Shown here one piece after another: positions 57,933-64,000 of a DNA stretch of 64,000 bases (its first letter is position 1; each line of letters starts with the position of its first letter). A program made the position numbers and the translations under genes. The notes beneath the pieces were generated by a model. It saw nothing but the letters and a program-made list of their open reading frames with translations, was not told the DNA's origin and did not search any database. Source of the DNA: Isoetes taiwanensis (lineage: Eukaryota; Streptophyta; Lycopodiopsida; Isoetales; Isoetaceae); contig JAJEKV010000028.1 in assembly GCA_021234155.1 (NCBI GenBank), positions 12,166,134-12,230,133 of the forward strand. The letters are read 5' to 3'.

Positions 57933-59427
57933 CTAGTCTTGAAATCGCCGGTAAGACGGGTTGTCCTCAAGGAACTTCTTAACTTGGGCCGTTCCTACCG
58001 AATGACCCAAGTTCCTGATGACGCTTGCTGACGAGCCGCCATGCAAGGCTCTCGCCAGGTCTTCCACTCTGCGGTCGGTTGTAAGGGCCGCGGTCACCGC
58101 CAATCTCGCCTGACGTCGATGGGGTATGGCGAAATCAAGAGGTCAAGCGCCATTGCTCTTCGACCAGACAAAGATATCGACGCTTGGCGCTATGCGAGCA
58201 TGCCCGCCAAAGCCCGAGTGCAATCAGCATGAACACTCCTTCTTCACCTCTGGGCTGAACTTCTGCGTGGATTACCGCTATTCTCCCATATAGCAAGAAG
58301 CGCGTGTAGTACCGTGGACCTGGTTGCTGGGCGGCCGCTTTCTCCACTTGCTTGGCCTCCTGCCTATGCCGCCCGGCGATTTCCGTTTAATCCTCCTCTA
58401 TCTTGGTGAGCTCCCCGGAGTCTTCGACAGGGATGTCATCTTCGTCCCGAGGTCGCATTCCTCCCCCTCTTGTTGGAGGTGGTGTCAAGGCCTTGGCATT
58501 AGAATGCTCGTGGGTCTTCCCACGGATCCCCATCCGCTCTTGGAGGGCGCTTAGGGAACCCTCCTCCGCTGGTGGCAGCTCTTGCCCTCCATCATTTGGC
58601 CCGACACCGCCAGAGGGCCCCAGCATGTCCGAGTCCACTCTCCCCAGGTATGTGTCGGCTTCCCTCACTTGGAGCGGAAAGTCCGAGGCTCCCCCCACGA
58701 TGAAGTCGCCCAAGTCCGACCGCCAGAGGCGGTGGAGTAATTCATCCACCTGAGCTCCCTCTCCCTGCACTCGAAGGTTCTCGATGTCGCCGAGGAGCAA
58801 ATACCCTCTCCGCTGATGATGATTGGGGCTAGGCTTGTGATGCCTAGCCCGAGGGGGAGCAACTCGATATTCTCGCCGCCTCGCCGGGTTCATCATCTCC
58901 CCTCTGCTTGTTGCCGCTCCTCCTCCGAGTCGAAAGCCTGCGGTAATTTATCGCCGCTCCTCTCTTCTTCTTCGCCTTCGCTCCTCGCTTTGCCGATACG
59001 CAAAAGCATCCGCTTTTTTTTTAGAATCGCTATGGGGTCCACCTCCATCGGAGGGATAAAGGTTGCCCCCATTGGGTTTTCGCACGGGATAAGAAAATGG
59101 CTAAGGCAGCGTGTAGGAGAAGTACTTGGTCCTGCTAGCCGTCAGACCATGTAGCCGGGTAGCCTCCGCTTTGTTGGTTAAGTACTTGGCATGTTGGGGA
59201 CATCACCCAAGGTCGCTTGAAGGGATTACGGGGAACAAAGTATCCTATGCGGAACCTGGACAAGGGAGGGTTCTACCCCAGCTTGGAACTCTAATACCGC
59301 CTATATGCCGGGTTGTATTCAAATAGAAGCTTGATATCAATTTCTTCCGAAGACGCTGAAGATGTCATTGACATCCGCCTCCATGGCACCGGGCGCCGCA
59401 CCATCACCGGGGTCGTCAAGCGGCCAT
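57933..59427 (-). CDS. ORF-B of E2, conserved protein of unknown function
   Basis: Counterpart of 39718-41258 with the same size and order. ATG 59427 stands 113 bp after a TATAAATAG (59548-59540). Shared pieces with E1: YLTNKA, LGITSLAPIII, DFIVGGASDFPLQVREADTY, ALQERMGIR, DFAIP near 58120, and the end GTAQVKKFLEDNPSYR before TAG 57935-57933. Frames are broken. Relative to E1 the residues differ often, while the reading of the blocks is kept. Function unknown. Confidence 0.58.
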
Positions 59428-59539
59428 TGATCTAGCAAGGAAGGGAGTATCAAACGAATGCGTAAGCGCCTCAAGGAGCCGGAAGATCGCCAAGCAAAGG
59501 AGAGCAAACTTGCGTGGTGCTAATTGGAAAATGATGGGC

Positions 59540-59548
59540 CTATTTATA
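59540..59548 (-). promoter_or_regulatory. TATA box of ORF-B (E2)
   Basis: TATAAATAG on the minus strand after TTAGGGTTTTCCCTTTTC, as in E1. Diverged copies of the paired upstream segments lie about 180 and 390-450 bp further upstream on the minus strand (plus coordinates about 59720-59790 and 59925-60000). Confidence 0.65.
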
Positions 59549-60127
59549 GAAAAGGGAAAACCCTAATTTTTTGGATGACCTAGAATTTGGTCGAGTTGGG
59601 CTTATTCTCGACCTATTAGAGGTGCAATTGAGGGTTTGAAGGCTGATTCTTGGTTTAAAGCATGCTAAGAACAACTAATGAATCCTATTGCAGCAACAGG
59701 AGATCATTTGGTGAAGGAAATGGTGAGGTTCACACGCTATGCCTGCACCGATTTTTGAGAAGTTCATTATCCGCCTCGGCGCCGACGTGTGAGACATGGG
59801 TCCTAAATGGCCTAAACTTAATCAATTTGGGTGATTTAAGGCTGTAATTCCACTAAACTCGCCGAAGTTAGGCGCAATTGACCCCTTTATTTGGTCGATT
59901 TGGAGCTGTTTTGGGCACTTTTGGCATGGTTCACGTTCGCTATGCTTCAGCCCGAAAATGAGAATCTCATTTTCTGCCCCCGGCGCGAGTGTGACATCGC
60001 CTCAATTTTGTGCAAAACTCCAATTTTATCAAAACAAAAGCTAGAATTCTTTAACTTAACTTAATTAAGCTAGATTAGACACATTATTTATTCACAAAAT
60101 TTTTTTATATTAACAAAAATTTTCTCG

Positions 60128-61348
60128 TTATTTACAAAAATCTCAAGGGCGTTTCTCCCTTGATGTGCCTCGGCAAGATACATATCCTCGCCTCATGAGG
60201 GTAACCCTCTTTCGCAAATCGTGCAGTCCGCCGAATCTTCAAAATGCCGCACTATTTTCGCCTCACGCCTCCCCGTAGCACGCCAAGAAGATTTCGGCTT
60301 GCTACTTCGATGTCCGCGGTTGTACTCTCGCATGACTTCACCACTGCTGCTTGAACGGTGCCCGAGGGATCAAGAGTCCATAACTCTTTCGAAGTGCCGG
60401 ATCTCCTTGAGAGCCCGGCCCTCCGACTTCTTCTTCTTGCTTCGGGCTTCTTCCCCGGTGCTCGGGAGGCTTGGGGCCTGGGTGGTGGCGGCTTCAAGGT
60501 TTGGCTTCTTGTTTGATGTCCGCTTCTATTGTTCTCACCCCTTTGGCTCCCCGTAATAGGCATTGTAGGCCTCCCACTTCGCCATGTAAGTGTTGTGTTC
60601 TTTGATCCTCTTCGATAGACCTTTATGGGGTCTATCACATAAGCTTCCCCGCGTCGCCGCGGGTTTGACTCGCCCCACGCCGGAATGGTGGGGCTTCTCC
60701 GCCTGCCCAGCCGCCGCCTATCAGCGCCACCTCGCCGTGCCTCCTTTCTCTGCGACCGGTTTCTCGAAGAGCTTGCCCCTCTCTCGGGTTGGGGACATAA
60801 TCGCCGTCCGAAGTCGCTTTGGCCGGTCGTCGGGGTCTCTTCACTGACGGCTCATTGATGACGGGCCCTCCGCCCGCTTACCAACCTTTTGACGACTCTT
60901 CCGCTTCTTTGATGCCCTTTGGCCTTCCTCTTCTTCGCCCACGGCTATGGTTGGGCCGTTTTCCCGTTCTTCGCCCTCCGCTCTCGGGCGGCGCCCTTGT
61001 TTTCATACTTACCGATGAAGGTCACAGGTTCCGCTTTTTCGCCAGGGTAAGCTTTGGCGTTGCTGCTCCTATCTCTCCTCCTCCTCTTGCGACGGCCCAA
61101 GCTTTGAGCTGTTGTTCACCGGGTTGTCCCCTCTGCCCCTTCTTCCTCGCTTCCCTTTCCTCCTCGGGCATCTCTTTCTGTGGATTTGCCGCATGATGTC
61201 TCACGCCCTCCTCTATGATCTCCGCCTGATTGCTCCGGGTCCGAAATCGGCCCTCGCTGATGAAGATTCCCCGATTGAGAAGGCGCTCGGGCGCCCCTTT
61301 GAATCGATCAGGGTCACCGCCGCATCGATCCAAAAAGAGTCTCCGCTT
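60128..61348 (-). CDS. Histone H3-like gene of E2 (N-terminus missing)
   Basis: Minus-strand landmarks: RALKEIRHFERVMDS (60418-60375; H3 ALREIRKYQKSTE), then a VREVMREYN-type alpha1 near 60310-60340, then EAKIVRHFEDSADCTI (60266-60219) and a frame-broken RVTLMR-type segment near 60185-60210. Upstream is a charged and Pro-rich linker like that of E1, with the H-TYMAKWEAYNAYY-type segment near 60555-60600 (E1 EAYMKKWEAYNKYY) and LKPPPPRPQ near 60480. The 5' part, including any MARTKQ start and TATA box, is cut off by the F2 junction at 61349. Confidence 0.75.
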
Positions 61349-62080
61349 ATCGTAAATTAATCCTAGCTCAATATGGCTAGGACACACATTGAAAAGCTTA
61401 TCGAACATAGAAGAAAACACTAGAAAACAATTTCACCCAATTAAAAGCCGCTTGTTATGATTAAATAGTTGTGGAAGTTTTTTTTTTGCTCCATTCACCA
61501 TATATCAAATTCATAACATATAGATGAATGGTACATCCAATTGCTAATCATCTATGCCACAACCAAAAAGCTATATACCAATTGTAATAGTGTAGTTTCA
61601 ATAAAGATTGGTTCTCTCGGTGGAGGATAATCCAAACATGGTTAGTATGCGATGTTAATGGTACTCATTGTTCAAATACATAATGTAAAAAGGTATGAAA
61701 AAATGTTTTTTACAGATGTTTTAAAAGTTTTGATAAAAGAAAGGAAAAGTTTTTGAATGCCCCATTGGTTTTGGGCAATATTTTCTTTCCCTTACAAAAA
61801 GGGCATGGGATATTATTATAACATATTAACGAGGAGAATTCGGACCTAACATCCGTGAGGCCGCTACATCCGTGAAAGCAAAGGATAGCCGTTGGAGAAG
61901 CTTTATAAAAAAGTCCAATTTTTAAATGACCTTCCAAGCTGGGCCGGTAAGCAATATTTAGTGCAAAAAGATTCCCATTGGTTTGGTTTAAGCCGACAAG
62001 TAATACATGATGTCTGCTTTGATTCAACTAGAGCCATGAAGAATTCACCTGGATTTGGAGAGGTGTAATGAGGAGCATTT
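61349..62080. repeat. F2: second copy of the E2 flank inside the element
   Basis: Matches F1 (49721-50450) along its whole length, with small indels such as CCGTGA for CCAGA and a T-run for GCCAAA. It joins the H3-like gene at ATCGTAAATTA and ends CATTT against the right LTR. It replaces the ~680 bp of leader and primer site found at this place in E1. Confidence 0.9.
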
Positions 62081-63755
62081 TGTGACGTCGCCTTTACTGT
62101 GATACCTGCACCCAATCGTGATACAAAACAGGAGTTCTCCCCCCATACCAGCGCCATGCCGATACAGGGCCCTCCACATGACACTGCAACCGAGACGGGT
62201 TCCAGTGGGAAGAGTGAAGGGGTCATTTACCCCGTCTCCCTCAGGGCCTACCTAGCTGCGGAAGCGTAAACATACATGTAAGTATACAAAGCATCACATA
62301 CCCACCCCTAGGGTGGTACATCACATCGGCATAGACAATGATCAGCACAATGCATATAGGGAATCCTACCCAAGGCTCGCATTACGTGGATGGACCGACA
62401 AGCTTGGGTCTCCCGTTCATTCAGCGCATTCATGGGCAATGGATTTGGCCGGCATAAGAACATGGCACCGGGTAGTCCACTCCATCCGCCTCCCCGCGCA
62501 CACTTTGCGAGTAGGTTGAAAAGTGTTGGGACTTGATCAGAGTTCACGGATGCATAGCCGAAAGGGCTATTCCCGGGTTACATCTCCCCAGTGTCCGATG
62601 GGGGCAGCAGGGATCACTCCCTCCGTAGATCTACATGCCGACTAAGGAGACTAGAGAGCCACCGCTTCTTATTCGACTTGAACCCAATGGAAAGTGAACC
62701 CCACTTCACGGGTGTCGAGCCCATGCCCCGCCCACACTCGGCAAGCCATTAGACCTAGTCACAATGATCCCTAGGTAGACTTTACACGCCAGAGGGATCG
62801 CTCAAGAGTCGACACCTAACCTCCTTATGAGCCAGCCTAGCCCCTTCACCCACAACCCTAAGTGGCTCTTTGTACACAAAGTCGAATCTATATGGTGCTA
62901 GAGAGGCTAATCTAGGAGCATCTACTACCAAGCTTTAGGTCTCTACCCCCCTTCCCAATACAAGGAGTTCATAGAGATACATCATCCACATACATCATAA
63001 GAGAACTAAAGAACAAGATCTAATCTATATCATAGAGTTAGGTTCTTTAGTTAGAGTCTGGTATCTAGAGATCTAGAAGGCTGCTATGGGCAATTAAATA
63101 GGCTAAACCTACTAATTTTATGACTAAAAGAGGGTTTAAGCTATTAAATTGCCTAAATACCTGATCCTTGAGGGGCTCCTCCCACCCGAGCCTCACACCA
63201 TCCCCAAAAACACTCCTAATCAATGGAAACTAAGGGTACGCATCACTCAAAGCAGAAGTTCTGGGAGGCGGTTTTGGCTCTTAAGGCAGCCAAAACAGAG
63301 TTCTAAAGCCCTAGAAACGAAAATGGGCAAGTTAGGGTTTCCCCTCCTAAATAGACATGGGGGGTGGTTAGGGTTTCCAATTATCCCCTTTTGGCATGTG
63401 GGATAATTGGGAATGGGCCCACTTGCCATTAATGGCTAGGTGGCAAAATGTGCCCACATGGGAATGTGTGCACATTAATGAAGGTGCACATTGGGGATTG
63501 TGCACATTAATTGCACCTATGGGTATGGCCCACTTGGCATAAGGTGTCCATATGGAAATGTGTGCCCACATTAATGCATTAATGTGTACATTGGTAAATG
63601 TGCACATTAATGCCAATGCACATTTCTAGCAAGTTGCCCCCTAGGGCTACCCACTTGGCTAAATGTCGGCGTACGCGTCAGTCGGGATGGCGTGTACGCG
63701 TGACGGGGCAGTACATTATGCGTCTTGGGGCCGTACACTGTGCTGGAACGTCACA
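62081..63755 (-). repeat. E2 5' LTR (right)
   Basis: TGTGACGTCG to ACGTCACA, 1675 bp, followed by CATTT (63756-63760). Nearly identical to the left LTR. Since F2 precedes it with CATTT, this LTR plus F2 also looks exactly like a solo-LTR allele of the same insertion. Confidence 0.88.
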
Positions 63756-63760
63756 CATTT

Positions 63761-64000
63761 GGTAAAGTATAGAGGAGGATTCGGGTGAGTTTCCTCTCTC
63801 GCCGGAGGATGTCGGGCGGTAGAGGAAAAACTTTTCTATATCTGTGACTTCCCAGAAAGTAGTATACAGCTTAAATTGATTGTGGCATAGAAGAGTTTCA
63901 TTGAAGAGCGGATGGACAGAGACGCTAAATTGTACCACGGGCAGTATCTTTAGAGACAGAGATAACCTGAGTCAAAAGCGAAACATGAGTGTTTTGCAGG
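63761..64000. other. Right flank of E2
   Basis: 240 bp of unique-looking sequence without a recognisable gene. Confidence 0.4.

Larger units (their letters stand above)
50451..63755 (-). mobile_element. E2: chromovirus related to E1, minus strand
   Basis: 13.3 kb on the minus strand: 3' LTR 50451-52114, polypurine tract 52115-52127, chromodomain and pol to about 56380, gag to 57763, ORF-B 57933-59427, H3-like gene 60128 to about 61348, F2 61349-62080, 5' LTR 62081-63755. The target duplication CATTT is perfect (50446-50450 and 63756-63760). Gene order equals E1, but the DNA is clearly diverged, so this is a sister subfamily. The leader and primer site expected before the 5' LTR are replaced by F2. 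The LTRs are about 130 bp longer than those of E1. Confidence 0.85.

Overview
The window is plant nuclear DNA that is mostly transposable elements. It contains one recognisable host gene, a spliced SR45a-type splicing factor at about 19.3-21.8 kb with GT-AG introns. Everything else I can name is a plant repeat class: Ty3/gypsy chromoviruses with tRNA-iMet primer sites, a 9-bp-TSD terminal-inverted-repeat element, Helitron ends, a MITE and a minisatellite. The host is a land plant, most likely a flowering plant; the sequence does not let me name a species.

Layout. 1-8235 and 26306-34585 are two copies (A and B) of one 8.3-kb unit. Each holds the antisense 5' end of an LTR retrotransposon (called Z here), its LTR, a 3.2-kb inverted-repeat element inserted in that LTR, and about 365 bp of flank. 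8.2-13 kb is a patchwork of LTR and pol fragments, including a Z LTR copy that lacks the 3.2-kb insertion and so shows the empty site. 13-19 kb has few genes: a GAATCT-type minisatellite, a palindromic MITE and a Helitron terminus. 19.3-21.8 kb is the SR45a-like gene. 22.8-24.4 kb is an antisense gag plus LTR fragment, followed by an opposite-strand Helitron terminus.

35558-48630 is a 13.1-kb Ty3/gypsy chromovirus on the + strand (E1). 50451-63755 is a relative on the - strand (E2) with a CATTT target-site duplication. Both carry gag, protease, RT, RNase H, integrase and a chromodomain, broken by many small indels. Both also carry two extra genes between the 5' LTR and gag.

The most interesting content is the first extra gene. 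It begins MARTKQ and ends in a histone-H3 fold (FRVTDEALLAMQEAAEA, then TIHAKRVTLMRQDM), with about 300 residues of charged and proline-rich sequence between. E2 keeps the same H3 fold in diverged form. The second extra gene (ORF-B) is a conserved protein I do not recognise. In E1 each extra gene has its own TATAAATAG box about 105-120 bp before its ATG, preceded by a pair of related segments about 190-197 bp apart. I infer that this element family carries a histone H3-like gene and a partner gene as separate transcription units, alongside a chromodomain integrase.

Caution: near-identical repeat copies here differ mainly by small indels at CAG, CTG and CG sites (for example CAG against CGTG) and in homopolymers. 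This looks like base-calling error at methylated sites in an unpolished long-read assembly. Frameshifts and stops in this window should therefore not be read as proof of pseudogenisation.
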